NCBI GenBank assembly: GCA_052115395.1
Contig: JBFRGO010000001.1
Reading direction: 5' to 3' (one strand)
Source: Noviluteimonas sp052115395
Lineage (GTDB): Bacteria > Pseudomonadota > Gammaproteobacteria > Xanthomonadales > Xanthomonadaceae
DNA: 64,000 nt
Shown: piece after piece, positions 46,387 through 55,856 of the stretch
Layout: every line of letters begins with the position of its first letter
Position numbering within the stretch: the first letter of the stretch is position 1
Position numbers and translations under genes: made by a program
Notes under the pieces: model-generated
What the model was told of the DNA's origin: nothing
Databases searched by the model: none
The model's input: only the letters and a program-made list of their open reading frames with translations

Positions 46387-47859
46387 TCAGAGATCGCCGA
46401 GGCCTTCGGCGCCGCCGTCGGGCCCGACCTTGAGGATGCGCAGCGTGTTGGTCGCGCCGTGGTGTTCCATGTGGTCGCCGCTGGTGAACATCACGCGGTC
46501 GCCGACATCCAGGTGGCCCTGGTCGTACAGCAACTTGAGCGCCTTGCGCGCCGCGTCGCGCGAGGCCAGGCCGCGGCTGTCGAATTCCACCGGGAACACG
46601 TCGCGCATCATCGTCATGCGGCGACGCGCGCGAACGAAGCGCGACAAGCCGTAGACCGGCGCCGGCGAACGGAAACGCGAGAGGAAACGCGCGGTGCCGC
46701 CCGACTCTGTCATCGCGATGATCGCGCGCACGCCGATGTGTTCGGAGAGGAACATCGCCGCCATCGCGATGGCCTGGTCCACGCGTTCGAGGTTGCGCGG
46801 TGCCTTTTCGAAATCGGTGTCCATCTCGAATTGGCGCTCGGCCCCCAGGCAGATGCGCGACATCGCTTCGACGGCGCGCAGCGGATACGCACCCGCCGCG
46901 GTTTCCTGCGAGAGCATCACCACGTCGGTGCCGTCGATGACGGCGTTGGCGACGTCGAGCACTTCGGCGCGCGTGGGGATGGGGCTTTCGACCATCGACT
47001 GCAGCATCTGCGTCGCGGTGATCACGACCTTGTTGCGCGCCAGCGACTCGCGAATGATCTTCTTCTGCAGGCCCGGCAGTTCGGCGTCGCCGATTTCCAC
47101 GCCCAGGTCGCCGCGCGCGACCATCACCACGTCGCTGGCGTCGACGATCTCGCCCAGGTTTTCGATCGCTTCGGCACGTTCGACTTTCGCGACCAACGCC
47201 GCATCGCTGCCGTGGCTGCGTGCGATGGCACGCGCTTCTTCCATGTCGGCTGCATTGCGGCAGAAGGAAACGGCGATGAAGTCGGCTTCGATCTGCGCGG
47301 CCACGCCGATGAGCTCGCGGTCGCGATCGGTGAGCGCGCCCAGCGACAGGCCGCCGCCCAGGCGGTTGAGGCCCTTGCGATCCGACAGCGCGCCGTCGTT
47401 GAGGATCGTCGTGCGGATGCGATCGCCCTGGATGCTGTCCACGCGCAATTGCAGCAGGCCATCGTCGAGCAGCAGCGTGTCGCCCGCGTGCACGTCGTTC
47501 ACCAGGCCCAGATAGCTGATTCCGACTTCGCGCGCGTTGCCGGGCGGTGCATCCGCGCGCGCGACCAGGTCGAAGGGCTCGCCGGCCTTCAATTGCACGC
47601 GGCCTTCGGCGAAACGTTCGATGCGCAGCTTGGGCCCCGGCAGATCGGCGAGCAAGCCGACTTCGACGCCGACGCGCTGCGCGGCCTCGCGCACGGACTG
47701 CGCGCGCGCCACCTGGCTGGAGGGATCGCCGTGCGAGAAGTTGAGGCGGACGACATCGACGCCGGCCTTCAGCAGTGCGTCGAGCACGCCCGGCGGATCG
47801 GTGGCCGGGCCGAGGGTGGCGAGGATGCGGGTACGGCGACGTTGTGTACTCTGGGTCAT
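46387..47859 (-). CDS. pyk: Pyruvate kinase
   Basis: This glycolytic enzyme transfers phosphate from phosphoenolpyruvate to ADP. The 490-residue protein starts RTRILATLGPATDPPG and has the substrate region VVRLNFSHGD, the metal/PEP motif VMVARGDLGVEIG, TATQMLQSMVESPIPTRAE and DGTDVVMLSQETAAGAYP. The C-terminal domain includes IIAMTESGGTARFLSRFRSP. It lacks a visible extra domain. Confidence 0.96.
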   Translation of the reverse strand: MTQSTQRRRTRILATLGPATDPPGVLDALLKAGVDVVRLNFSHGDPSSQVARAQSVREAAQRVGVEVGLLADLPGPKLRIERFAEGRVQLKAGEPFDLVARADAPPGNAREVGISYLGLVNDVHAGDTLLLDDGLLQLRVDSIQGDRIRTTILNDGALSDRKGLNRLGGGLSLGALTDRDRELIGVAAQIEADFIAVSFCRNAADMEEARAIARSHGSDAALVAKVERAEAIENLGEIVDASDVVMVARGDLGVEIGDAELPGLQKKIIRESLARNKVVITATQMLQSMVESPIPTRAEVLDVANAVIDGTDVVMLSQETAAGAYPLRAVEAMSRICLGAERQFEMDTDFEKAPRNLERVDQAIAMAAMFLSEHIGVRAIIAMTESGGTARFLSRFRSPAPVYGLSRFVRARRRMTMMRDVFPVEFDSRGLASRDAARKALKLLYDQGHLDVGDRVMFTSGDHMEHHGATNTLRILKVGPDGGAEGLGDL

Positions 47860-47892
47860 ACCGTGTTTCTACCACAGCCACCCGAAGCGGCC

Positions 47893-48402
47893 ATGGCGTT
47901 GCATACGTTTTCCATCCCCGGCTTCCCCGCGCTGAAAGGGCGACGCGTCCGCCTGCGTGCGCCGGCGCCCGGGGATGCCGCGCCGGTCTTCGCACTGTTC
48001 TCCGATCCCCACACGATGCGCCACTGGCCGCGCGCGCCGATGCAGCGCATCGACGAGGCGGCCGCTTACATCGACGAATGCGCCGGGCAGTTCGAAAGCG
48101 GCGACCGGATCGACTGGATCGTCACCCTGCCCAACGACGACGCGGCCATCGGCACGTGCACGCTGTACGACATCGAACCCGGATGCAGCGCGTGGATCGG
48201 CTACGCGCTGTTGCCGGCACACCGCGGGCGCGGGCTTGCGGGCGACGCGGTGCGCACGGCGACCGCGTGGGCGTTCCGGACATTGGCCGTCGAACGCATC
48301 GAGGCCACGGTCGCGCCTGCGAACGTGGCCTCGCAACAGTTGCTGGCGCGCGCGGGTTTCGCGCGCGTGGCCGAGGATCGTTACTGCTTGTCGGCGACCT
48401 GA
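47893..48402 (+). CDS. GNAT-family acetyltransferase (RimJ/RimL type)
   Basis: The 169-residue protein starts with LKGRRVRLRAPAPGDAAPVFALFSDP and RHWPRAPM, typical of ribosomal-protein-type acetyltransferases. The acetyl-CoA pocket shows YALLPAHRGRGLAGDAVRTA, and the C-terminus has VAPANVASQQLLARAGFARV. It is the only plus-strand gene within the glycolytic block. Its last 22 bases overlap the end of pgk on the other strand. Confidence 0.88.
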   Translation: MALHTFSIPGFPALKGRRVRLRAPAPGDAAPVFALFSDPHTMRHWPRAPMQRIDEAAAYIDECAGQFESGDRIDWIVTLPNDDAAIGTCTLYDIEPGCSAWIGYALLPAHRGRGLAGDAVRTATAWAFRTLAVERIEATVAPANVASQQLLARAGFARVAEDRYCLSAT

Positions 48403-49577
48403 GCGCCGCGCGCCTGCAGCGCCGCGACCGCAGGCAGCGTCTTGCCTTCCAGGAATTCCAGGAACGCGCCGCCACCGGTGGAGATGTAACCGACCTGGCT
48501 AGCGATGCCGTACTTGTCGACTGCCGCCAGCGTGTCGCCGCCGCCGGCGATGGAGAACGCGTCGGAGGCCGCGATCGCACGCGCCATCGTTTCGGTGCCC
48601 TTGCCGAAGGCATCGAATTCGAACACGCCCACCGGCCCGTTCCACACCACGGTGCCCGCCTTCTTGATCAACTCGGCGTAGCGCTTGGCGGTGTCGGGGC
48701 CGATGTCGAGGATCATCTCGTCGGTGCCGACCTGGTCGACCGGCTTCACCGTCGCCGGCGCGTCGGCCGCGAACGCGGGGGCGACGACGACGTCGCTCGG
48801 CAGCGGAATGTCGGCGCCGCGCGCCTTGGCCTCGGCCATGATCTTGCGCGCGGTGTCGATGAGGTCGGCTTCGTACAGCGACTTGCCCACGCCGTGCCCC
48901 ATCGCGGCGATGAAGGTATTGGCGATGCCGCCGCCGACGATGAGCTGGTCGACCTTCTGCGCGAGCGAACCGAGCAGTTCGAGTTTCGTCGAGACCTTGC
49001 TGCCGGCGACGATCGCGAGCAGCGGGCGCTTGGGCGCTTCGAGCGCGCGCGCGAGCGCGTCGAGTTCGGCCATCAGCAGCGGACCACCGGCGGCGATTTT
49101 CGCCTGCTGGATCACGCCGTGCGTGGAGGCCTGCGCGCGGTGCGCGGTGCCGAAGGCATCCATGACGAACACATCGCAGAGCTCGGCGTACTTCTTCGCC
49201 AGCGCCGGGTCGTCCTTGCCTTCGCCCATGTTCATGCGGCAGTTTTCGAGCAGCACGATCTGCCCGGGCTTCACCGAGAAGTCGGCGGACAGCCAGTCGC
49301 GCACCAGGCGCACTTCGCGGCCGAGCTTCTCGCTCAGGCGTTCGGCGACGGGCTTGAGGGAATCGGCTTCGCTGAAGTGCCCTTCGGTCGGGCGCCCGAG
49401 GTGGGACATGACCATCACCGCGGCGCCCTGGTCGAGCGCGGCGACGAGCGTGGGCAGCGCGGCGGTGATGCGTTGTTCGGAGGCGACCTTGCCGTCCTTG
49501 ATCGGCACGTTCAGGTCTTCACGGATCAGGACGCGCTTGTCGCGCAGGTCGATCTCGGACATCCGGACGATGGGCAT
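48381..49577 (-). CDS. pgk: Phosphoglycerate kinase
   Basis: Pgk converts 1,3-bisphosphoglycerate to 3-phosphoglycerate with ATP formation. The 398-residue protein starts MPIVRMSEIDLRDKRVLIRE, as in Xanthomonas, and has DLNVP, SHLGRP, the hinge-region GGGIANTF and the nucleotide site GGGDTLAA. A second ATG five codons later (49562) is possible. The 3' end overlaps the convergent acetyltransferase gene by 22 bases. Confidence 0.96.
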   Translation of the reverse strand: MPIVRMSEIDLRDKRVLIREDLNVPIKDGKVASEQRITAALPTLVAALDQGAAVMVMSHLGRPTEGHFSEADSLKPVAERLSEKLGREVRLVRDWLSADFSVKPGQIVLLENCRMNMGEGKDDPALAKKYAELCDVFVMDAFGTAHRAQASTHGVIQQAKIAAGGPLLMAELDALARALEAPKRPLLAIVAGSKVSTKLELLGSLAQKVDQLIVGGGIANTFIAAMGHGVGKSLYEADLIDTARKIMAEAKARGADIPLPSDVVVAPAFAADAPATVKPVDQVGTDEMILDIGPDTAKRYAELIKKAGTVVWNGPVGVFEFDAFGKGTETMARAIAASDAFSIAGGGDTLAAVDKYGIASQVGYISTGGGAFLEFLEGKTLPAVAALQARGAQVADKQ

Positions 49578-49632
49578 CTGTGGCGCCTTGGGTCTTTCGG
49601 GGGCGCACATTGTAGCGGGGCGCGGCGGGCCC

Positions 49633-51366
49633 CTACAGCGACACCCGATTGCGGCCCGCGTGCTTGGCGCGGTACAGCGCGGCGTCGGCGCGCGCCAGCA
49701 TCACTTCCGGGTCGTCGCCGTCGTCCGGCAGGTTCGTCGCCACGCCGATGCTCACCGTCAGCACGCCCATCGGCGAACCGGCGTGCGCGATGTCGGCATG
49801 CAGCACGCTCGCGCAGATGCGTTCGCCGACGCGGATGGCCTGCTCGAGCGTGGTGTCGGGCAGGAAGACGATGAACTCCTCGCCGCCCGGACGCACGATG
49901 ACGTCTTCGCGGTGATACAGCGCACTGCGCACTGCGCCGGCGAAACGCTTCAGCGCGTTGTCGCCGCGCGGATGGCCGTAGCGATCGTTGTAGGCCTTGA
50001 AGTGATCGATATCCAGCGCGAGCGCCGACAACATGCCGCCCCTGCCGTGCGTGTCGCGCCACAACTGGTTGGCCACTTCGCGGAAGCCGCGATAGTTGAG
50101 GCAGCCGGTGAGTGCGTCGGTGCGGCTGAGGCGGTCGAGTTCGGCGACGGCGTTGCGCAATTCGGCGGTGCGCAGCGCGATCTCGCGTTCGCGCGCGTCG
50201 ACCACTTGTTCGAGCGAGGAGCGCAGGCGGCGTTGTTCTTCCAGGCTGCGGCTGGTCGCGCGATACGCATCGGCCATGCGATCGCTGAGTTGGTTCATCG
50301 CTTCGGCGAGCGGCGCCAGTTCCTGCGGCATCGATGCGGCGGAAATGGGCGAGGACGCATGTTCGAGCGCGAAGCGCTGCATCTGCACCAGCAGCCGGTG
50401 CACGCTGGTCGACAGGCGCCGCATCTGCCACCACGCGATCCCGAGCACGCCGGCGGCGACGGCGATCAGCAGGCCGAGCATCGTGGCGATGGTGCGGAAC
50501 AGTTCGGCATCCAGCGTCGCCTTCGGCATCAGCACCAGCAGGCGCCAGCCCGATTCGAGCGGCATCGCGATGGCATAGGCGTCTTCGCCGTCGTGCAACA
50601 CGCCATCGACGCGGTGCCAGCCGGCGTCGGAGTCGCCGGGTTCGACCGTGCCCAGGACTTTCCCGTTCGGCGTTGCGTCGAGCCGGTCCATCGGTGCGAG
50701 CGGCAGGCCGCTGCTGGCGTAGGCGACCTGGCCCTGGCGATCGAGCAGCACCGCTTCGTAGCCGTGCATGCGCAGCCAGGCGATGCGCTGGCCGGAATTC
50801 TCCACGCGCATCGCGCCTTCGACGATGCCGGCGAAGCGCCCGTTCACGCGCAGGGGTGCGGCGACGCAGGAGAGCGGCGGGGTGTTCGGGGCGGCGCGGT
50901 AGACGTCGGAAATCGTCGGCGCATCCTGTCCTTGCGCGGTCGCGAAGCAGGGGCCGGGATCGGACGCCGCGCGCTCGACGGGATCGGCGGCGATGACGCG
51001 CCCCTGCGCATCGAGCACGCGCATCGTGGCGAAACCCGGATAGTGCTCGCGCAGGCGGCGCAGGTCGTCGGACCACCGTGCGCGATCGCCGAGCGTGTTT
51101 TCGCTGCTGCGGCGCGCGGCCAGCACCGCGGCGACGGCGGCGTGCATGCGCAGGGAGTCGTCGAAGTCGCGCGCGGTGATTTCGGCGGCCGAATGCAGGT
51201 TCGCGGTGGCATCGGCGCGTTGCGAGGCGGACTGGCTCCAGGCCAGCAAGGCGCACAGGATCAGCGCGGGAAGGACCACCGCGACGACCAGCAGGCGCGC
51301 GAAGTCTCGCCGCAGCGCCCAGTCGGGCCCTGCCGACCGGATTTCGAGGGGAACTGCCGCCGCCAT
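49633..51366 (-). CDS. Sensor diguanylate cyclase with periplasmic dCache-like domain
   Basis: The 577-residue protein has an N-terminal membrane helix (LLVVAVVLPALILCALLAW), a large periplasmic region (about residues 45-285) of dCache/double-PAS character, a second helix (TIATMLGLLIAVAAGVLGIAW), a HAMP-like segment, a coiled coil, and a GGDEF domain with active-site motif PGGEEF and LDIDHFKAYND. Synthesis of cyclic di-GMP is expected. The position of the I-site Asp is kept but the full RxxD is not seen. It lies between gap and pgk. Confidence 0.9.
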   Translation of the reverse strand: MAAAVPLEIRSAGPDWALRRDFARLLVVAVVLPALILCALLAWSQSASQRADATANLHSAAEITARDFDDSLRMHAAVAAVLAARRSSENTLGDRARWSDDLRRLREHYPGFATMRVLDAQGRVIAADPVERAASDPGPCFATAQGQDAPTISDVYRAAPNTPPLSCVAAPLRVNGRFAGIVEGAMRVENSGQRIAWLRMHGYEAVLLDRQGQVAYASSGLPLAPMDRLDATPNGKVLGTVEPGDSDAGWHRVDGVLHDGEDAYAIAMPLESGWRLLVLMPKATLDAELFRTIATMLGLLIAVAAGVLGIAWWQMRRLSTSVHRLLVQMQRFALEHASSPISAASMPQELAPLAEAMNQLSDRMADAYRATSRSLEEQRRLRSSLEQVVDAREREIALRTAELRNAVAELDRLSRTDALTGCLNYRGFREVANQLWRDTHGRGGMLSALALDIDHFKAYNDRYGHPRGDNALKRFAGAVRSALYHREDVIVRPGGEEFIVFLPDTTLEQAIRVGERICASVLHADIAHAGSPMGVLTVSIGVATNLPDDGDDPEVMLARADAALYRAKHAGRNRVSL

Positions 51367-51446
51367 AGCCTCGCAAGCTACCGGGGCCGCGCGGGGTCGG
51401 CAACGGGGAAACGCCCGTCGGCGGCGGCACTACGTCGCAGAAATGC

Positions 51447-51470
51447 GCGACCCCGCAAAAGCGGGGTCGC
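51447..51470 (-). terminator. Hairpin downstream of gap
   Basis: A perfect 10-bp stem (gcgaccccgc / gcggggtcgc) with an AAAA loop lies between the gap stop and the start of the cyclase gene, followed on the minus strand by GCATTT. A second stem (ccccgtcc / ggacgggg, 51491-51509) is closer to the gap stop. Together they likely end or attenuate gap transcription before the cyclase. Confidence 0.5.
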
Positions 51471-51521
51471 ATGTGAAGACGTGTCCGTGACCCCGTCCGC
51501 GGGACGGGGCCGGCGCAGGGG

Positions 51522-52526
51522 TCAGCCCTTGGCGATGACCTTGACCATTTCCAGGCACTTGTTCGAATAGCCCCACTCGTTGTCGTACCAGCTCACGAGT
51601 TTGACGAAGGTCGAATCCAGCGCGATGCCGGCATCGGCGTCGAAGATCGAAGTGCGCGCGTCGCCGCGGAAATCGGTGGCGACGACCTTGTCTTCGGTGT
51701 AACCGAGGATGCCCTTGAGCGCGCCTTCCGACTGGGCCTTCATTTCGGCGCAGATCTCGGCGTAGGTGGCCGGCTTTTCGAGTTCGGCGGTCAGGTCGAC
51801 GACCGAGACGTCGGAGGTCGGCACGCGGAAGGACATGCCGGTCAGCTTCTTGTTGAGCTCCGGGATCACCACGCCCACGGCCTTGGCCGCGCCCGTGCTC
51901 GACGGAATGATGTTCTCCAGGATGCCGCGGCCGCCGCGCCAGTCCTTGTTGGACGGGCCGTCGACGGTCTTCTGCGTGGCGGTGGCCGCGTGCACGGTGG
52001 TCATCAGGCCGCGCTTGATGCCCCACTTGTCGTGCAGCACCTTGGCCAGCGGGGCCAGGCAGTTGGTCGTGCACGACGCGTTCGAAACGATCGCCTCGCC
52101 GTTGTACTTCTGGTGGTTAACGCCGTAGACGAACATCGGCGTGTCGTCCTTCGATGGCGCCGACAGCAACACCTTCTTCGCGCCGGCATCCAGGTGCTTC
52201 TGCGCGGTGGCCTTGTCGAGGAACAGGCCGGTGGATTCGATGACGACGTCGGCGCCGACTTCGTTCCACTTCAGGTTGGACGGGTCGCGTTCCTGCGTCA
52301 GGCGGATCTTCTTGCCGTTGACGATCAGCGCGCCGCCTTCGATCTTCACGTCGCCCTTGAAGCGGCCGTGCACCGAGTCGTACTGCAGCATGTAGGCCAG
52401 GTAGTCCGGCTCCAGCAGGTCGTTGATGGCGACGATCTCGATGTCGTTGCCGAAGTTCTGCACGGCAGCGCGCAACACGTTGCGGCCGATGCGGCCGAAG
52501 CCATTGATGCCAACCTTGATCGCCAT
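51522..52526 (-). CDS. gap: Glyceraldehyde-3-phosphate dehydrogenase
   Basis: The 334-residue NAD-dependent enzyme starts MAIKVGINGFGRIGRNVLRA, has the catalytic Cys in SNASCTTNCLAP and His in TTVHAATATQ, and ends with WYDNEWGYSNKCL. The start is preceded by an AGGAG ribosome-binding site. A possible -10 box is noted upstream. It is the first gene of the glycolytic block on the minus strand. Confidence 0.97.
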   Translation of the reverse strand: MAIKVGINGFGRIGRNVLRAAVQNFGNDIEIVAINDLLEPDYLAYMLQYDSVHGRFKGDVKIEGGALIVNGKKIRLTQERDPSNLKWNEVGADVVIESTGLFLDKATAQKHLDAGAKKVLLSAPSKDDTPMFVYGVNHQKYNGEAIVSNASCTTNCLAPLAKVLHDKWGIKRGLMTTVHAATATQKTVDGPSNKDWRGGRGILENIIPSSTGAAKAVGVVIPELNKKLTGMSFRVPTSDVSVVDLTAELEKPATYAEICAEMKAQSEGALKGILGYTEDKVVATDFRGDARTSIFDADAGIALDSTFVKLVSWYDNEWGYSNKCLEMVKVIAKG

Positions 52527-52588
52527 TTCGACTCCTGGAGCTGGGGAAAGGGTACGGCCGCGGTGGCCCGCGTCCGGGAAAGCCCGGT

Positions 52589-52594
52589 ATTTTA
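52589..52594 (-). promoter_or_regulatory. Possible -10 box for gap
   Basis: TAAAAT on the minus strand lies about 63 bases before the gap ATG in a GC-rich intergenic region shared with the divergent nuclease gene. No clear -35 is visible. Confidence 0.35.
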
Positions 52595-52621
52595 GAGGAA
52601 CCCTCCCCCACGGCTACCGTG

Positions 52622-53509
52622 ATGCCCCGACTTCCGCACGCCCTCGCCCCCCTTGCCCTGCTGGTGGGCGCCCTGGTCGCGGCCCCGCAGGCCCAGGCTT
52701 GGAGCGCTTTGGGCCACAGGATGGTGGGGGAATTGGCGCAGCGGCACGTCCAGCCGGCCACGCAGGCGCAGATCGACGCGCTGCTGGCGGGCGAGACCGA
52801 CCCCACCCTCGCCGGCGTGGCCACCTGGGCCGACGACCTGCGCAACAGCGACGGCGAACGCTTCCGGGCGACCTCGCGCTGGCACTACATCAACACCAAC
52901 GACGGCACCTGCAACTTCGACCTGGCGCGCGACTGTCCCGACGGCCAGTGCGTGGTCGGTGCGATCGAGAAGCAACGGGCGATCCTCGCCGACCGCACGC
53001 AACCGATCCAGGCGCGCCGCGAAGCCCTGAAGTTCCTCGTGCATTTCGTCGGCGACGTGCACCAGCCGATGCATGCGTCGAACCATCCCGACAAAGGCGG
53101 CAACGATTACCAGATCAGCCTGGCGACGAAGCTGGAGCCCGAGGCCTACGCGAAGAAGAATTACGTCGACGGCGTGATGGGCACCAACCTGCATTCGGTC
53201 TGGGATTACTACATCCTCGGCGAGGTGGGCGTGGACCGGAAGGGACATCCGGGGCTCGGCCTGAAGGGCTACGCCGATCGGCTCGATGCCATGCCGTGGC
53301 CGCCGGAATCGGGCGCGGTGAGCCCGCCGCTGGCGTGGGCCGGCGAGTCCTGCCGCGCCGTCGATGGCCGTTCGCTGTATCCGACGGGCCACAAACTCGA
53401 TCAGACCTACCTCGACACGATGCGCCCCTTCGCCGAGCAACGCGTGCGCCAGGCCGCATGGCGCCTGGCCAAATTGCTCGACGACACCCTGGGCGCGTCC
53501 GCGCCCTGA
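52622..53509 (+). CDS. Secreted S1/P1-type nuclease
   Basis: The 295-residue protein has a signal peptide ending QAQA, which would expose the mature N-terminal Trp (WSALGHRMVGELA), a zinc ligand in S1/P1 nucleases. Other zinc ligands appear in SRWHYINT, FLVHFVGDVHQPMHAS and LHSVWD. Such enzymes degrade single-stranded DNA and RNA outside the cell. A GTG directly before the ATG is an alternative start. It leads a plus-strand group with the persulfide dioxygenase-like gene and modABC. Confidence 0.92.
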   Translation: MPRLPHALAPLALLVGALVAAPQAQAWSALGHRMVGELAQRHVQPATQAQIDALLAGETDPTLAGVATWADDLRNSDGERFRATSRWHYINTNDGTCNFDLARDCPDGQCVVGAIEKQRAILADRTQPIQARREALKFLVHFVGDVHQPMHASNHPDKGGNDYQISLATKLEPEAYAKKNYVDGVMGTNLHSVWDYYILGEVGVDRKGHPGLGLKGYADRLDAMPWPPESGAVSPPLAWAGESCRAVDGRSLYPTGHKLDQTYLDTMRPFAEQRVRQAAWRLAKLLDDTLGASAP

Positions 53510-53528
53510 TCTTCGCAGGAGCATTGCC

Positions 53529-54392
53529 ATGCGCCCCGACGTCGCCCCGTTCCACGATCCCGCCACCGGCACGTGGACCTACGTGGTGTCCGACCCGGCG
53601 ACGCGCGCGGCGGCGATCATCGATCCGGTGCTCGACTTCGACGCGAAGTCCGCGCGCACGGCGCACGCCTCGACGCAGAAGCTGCTTGACCATGTGCAGT
53701 CCAACGCACTCGACGTGCAATGGCTCCTGGAAACGCATGCGCACGCCGATCATCTGTCGGATGCGCAATGGCTGCTCGAACGGTTTCCGCGCGCGACGCT
53801 CGGCATCGGCAGCGGCATCGTGCAAACGCAGCGCAGCTTCGCGCCGGTGTTCGGATTCGGCGACGAAGTGGCGCAGGATGGCTCGCAGTTCGGCCGCCTG
53901 TTCGAAGCCGGCGACCGCTTCGCGATCGGCGAGCTCGAGGCGGAAGTGATCGGCGCGCCCGGCCACACGGCCGATTGCGTCGCCTATCGCATCGGCGATG
54001 CGCTGTTCTGCGGCGACACCTTGTTCATGCCCGACGCGGGCACCGCACGCACCGATTTCCCGAATGCGGATGCGGCCACCTTGTATCGCACGATCCGATC
54101 CTTCTACGCCCTGCCCGACGACACGCGCGTCTTCGTCTGCCACGACTACGGCCCGAATGGCCGCGCGGTCGCCTGCGAAACCAGCATCGGCGCGCAGAAG
54201 CGGGAGAACATCCACCTGCGCGGCGACACGAGCGAAGCGGACTACGTCGCGCTGCGACAGGCGCGCGATGCGACCCTGCCGATGCCGGCGTTGATCCTGC
54301 AGTCGCTGCAGGTCAACCTGCGCGCGGGTGTGTTGCCCGACGCATCCGACAACGGCGTGCGTTATTTGCGCATTCCCCTCGACAGGATTTGA
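53529..54392 (+). CDS. Metallo-beta-lactamase-fold protein, persulfide dioxygenase-like
   Basis: The 287-residue protein has the zinc/iron motif ETHAHADHL, followed by GAPGHTADCVAYRIGDALFCGDTLF and FVCHDYGP. The arrangement matches the ETHE1/Blh group, iron-dependent dioxygenases that oxidise persulfides to sulfite, more than glyoxalase II. The IIDPVLDFDAKSARTA segment near the N-terminus is also typical of that group. A GGAG site precedes the ATG. It is 3 bases before modA. Confidence 0.85.
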   Translation: MRPDVAPFHDPATGTWTYVVSDPATRAAAIIDPVLDFDAKSARTAHASTQKLLDHVQSNALDVQWLLETHAHADHLSDAQWLLERFPRATLGIGSGIVQTQRSFAPVFGFGDEVAQDGSQFGRLFEAGDRFAIGELEAEVIGAPGHTADCVAYRIGDALFCGDTLFMPDAGTARTDFPNADAATLYRTIRSFYALPDDTRVFVCHDYGPNGRAVACETSIGAQKRENIHLRGDTSEADYVALRQARDATLPMPALILQSLQVNLRAGVLPDASDNGVRYLRIPLDRI

Positions 54393-54395
54393 CGA

Positions 54396-55163
54396 ATGCG
54401 TTGCATCGCCCGTGGCGTGCTGTTTCTGTGTTTCGCGATCGCTTGCCTGGCCCCCGCATTCGCCGCCGAGCCGCTGACGGTTTTCGCCGCTGCGAGTCTG
54501 AAGGAATCGCTCGATGAAGCAGCGCACGCCTACGAGCAGAAGACGAAGCAGCCCGTGCGCGTCTCCTACGCCGCAAGTTCCGCACTCGCACGCCAGATCG
54601 AACAAGGCGCGCCGGCGGACGTGTTCGTTTCGGCCGACGCGGAGTGGATGGATTACCTCGCGCGCGCGAAGGCCATCGATCCGGCGACGCGCCGCAACCT
54701 GCTCGGCAACACGCTCGTGCTCGTCGCGCCCACGGACGCGAAAACTGCGCCGATCGCGCTGCAACCCGGCGTCGACCTGGCGAAGGCGTTGGGGGACGGG
54801 CGGCTGGCCGTCGCACTCGTCGACAGCGTGCCGGCCGGCAAGTACGCGAAGCAATCGCTCATCGCGCTCGGCGCGTGGGAGGGCGTGAAGGCGCGCACCG
54901 CCGAAGCGGAGAATGTGCGAGCGGCCTTGTTGCTGGTCTCGCGCGGCGAAACGCCGCTCGGCATCGTCTACGCCAGCGACGCGCTGGCCGAGCCGAAGGT
55001 CAAGGTGGTCGGCACCTTCCCCGACACATCGCACGCGCCCATCGTTTACCCGATCGCGCGCATCGCCGCGAGCCGGCATCCGGATGCGCGCGCGTTCGTG
55101 CAGTGGTTGCAGACGAAAGACGCGCGCGCGATTTTCCTGCGCCACGGTTTCCGGTCGCTCTGA
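54396..55163 (+). CDS. modA: Molybdate ABC transporter substrate-binding protein ModA
   Basis: The 255-residue periplasmic protein has a signal peptide ending AFAAE and the ModA signature LTVFAAASLKESLDE, followed by VSYAASSALARQIEQGAPADVFVSAD. The Ser/Ala pocket residues fit molybdate or tungstate binding. It is the first gene of modABC. No molybdate-responsive operator was recognised upstream. Confidence 0.94.
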   Translation: MRCIARGVLFLCFAIACLAPAFAAEPLTVFAAASLKESLDEAAHAYEQKTKQPVRVSYAASSALARQIEQGAPADVFVSADAEWMDYLARAKAIDPATRRNLLGNTLVLVAPTDAKTAPIALQPGVDLAKALGDGRLAVALVDSVPAGKYAKQSLIALGAWEGVKARTAEAENVRAALLLVSRGETPLGIVYASDALAEPKVKVVGTFPDTSHAPIVYPIARIAASRHPDARAFVQWLQTKDARAIFLRHGFRSL

Positions 55164-55166
55164 CAC

Positions 55167-55856
55167 GTGCAAATCACGCCCGCCGAAACCGCCGCGATCG
55201 CGCTCAGCCTCAAGGTGGCGGCGACGGCGGTCGCGTGCAGCCTGCCGTTCGGCATCGCGTTGGGATGGCTGCTCGCGCGCAAGCGCTTCCCCGGCAAGTT
55301 GGCGCTCGACACCCTCCTGGTGATGCCCTTGGTGTTGCCGCCGGTCGTGACGGGCTTCGTGTTGTTGATGGCCTTCGGCGCGCGCGGCCCCATCGGCATG
55401 TTCCTGCGCGACACCTTCGGCATCGTGCTCGCGTTCCGTTGGACCGGCGCCGCACTCGCCTGCGCGATCATGGGGTTTCCGTTGATGGTGCGCGCGATCC
55501 GCATCGCGATCGAAACCGTGGATGCGCGCTTGGAGCAAGCGGCATCGACGCTCGGTGCGCCACCGTGGCGTGTGTTCTTCACCGTGACCGTCCCGCTCGC
55601 GTGGCCGGGGATCGTCGCCGGCGCGGTGCTGGCCTTCGCGAAAGCCCTGGGCGAATTCGGCGCGACGATCACTTTCGTTTCGAGCATTCCCGGTGAAACG
55701 CAAACCCTGTCGTCGGCGATGTACGGACTGATGCAAGTGCCCGGCGGCGAAGCGAGCGTGTGGCGATTGTGCCTGGTGGCCGTCGCGATTTCCTTCGCGG
55801 CGGTGTTCTGCTCGGAATGGCTTGTACAACGGCAGCGGCGCGGAGTTTCGGAATGA
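55167..55856 (+). CDS. modB: Molybdate ABC transporter permease ModB
   Basis: The 229-residue permease has five to six helices and the coupling-loop motif GAPPWRVFFTVTVPLAWPGIVAG, followed by FAKALGEFGATITFVSSIPGETQTL, which identifies it as ModB. The start is a GTG four bases after modA. The stop overlaps modC (ATGA). Confidence 0.95.
   Translation: MQITPAETAAIALSLKVAATAVACSLPFGIALGWLLARKRFPGKLALDTLLVMPLVLPPVVTGFVLLMAFGARGPIGMFLRDTFGIVLAFRWTGAALACAIMGFPLMVRAIRIAIETVDARLEQAASTLGAPPWRVFFTVTVPLAWPGIVAGAVLAFAKALGEFGATITFVSSIPGETQTLSSAMYGLMQVPGGEASVWRLCLVAVAISFAAVFCSEWLVQRQRRGVSE

Noticed and set aside
53115..55829. A 904-codon minus-strand frame opposite the nuclease, dioxygenase and modAB genes
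   Set aside because: It runs through five plus-strand starts and stops of genes with clear family motifs, and has low-complexity Arg/Gly/Asp content.
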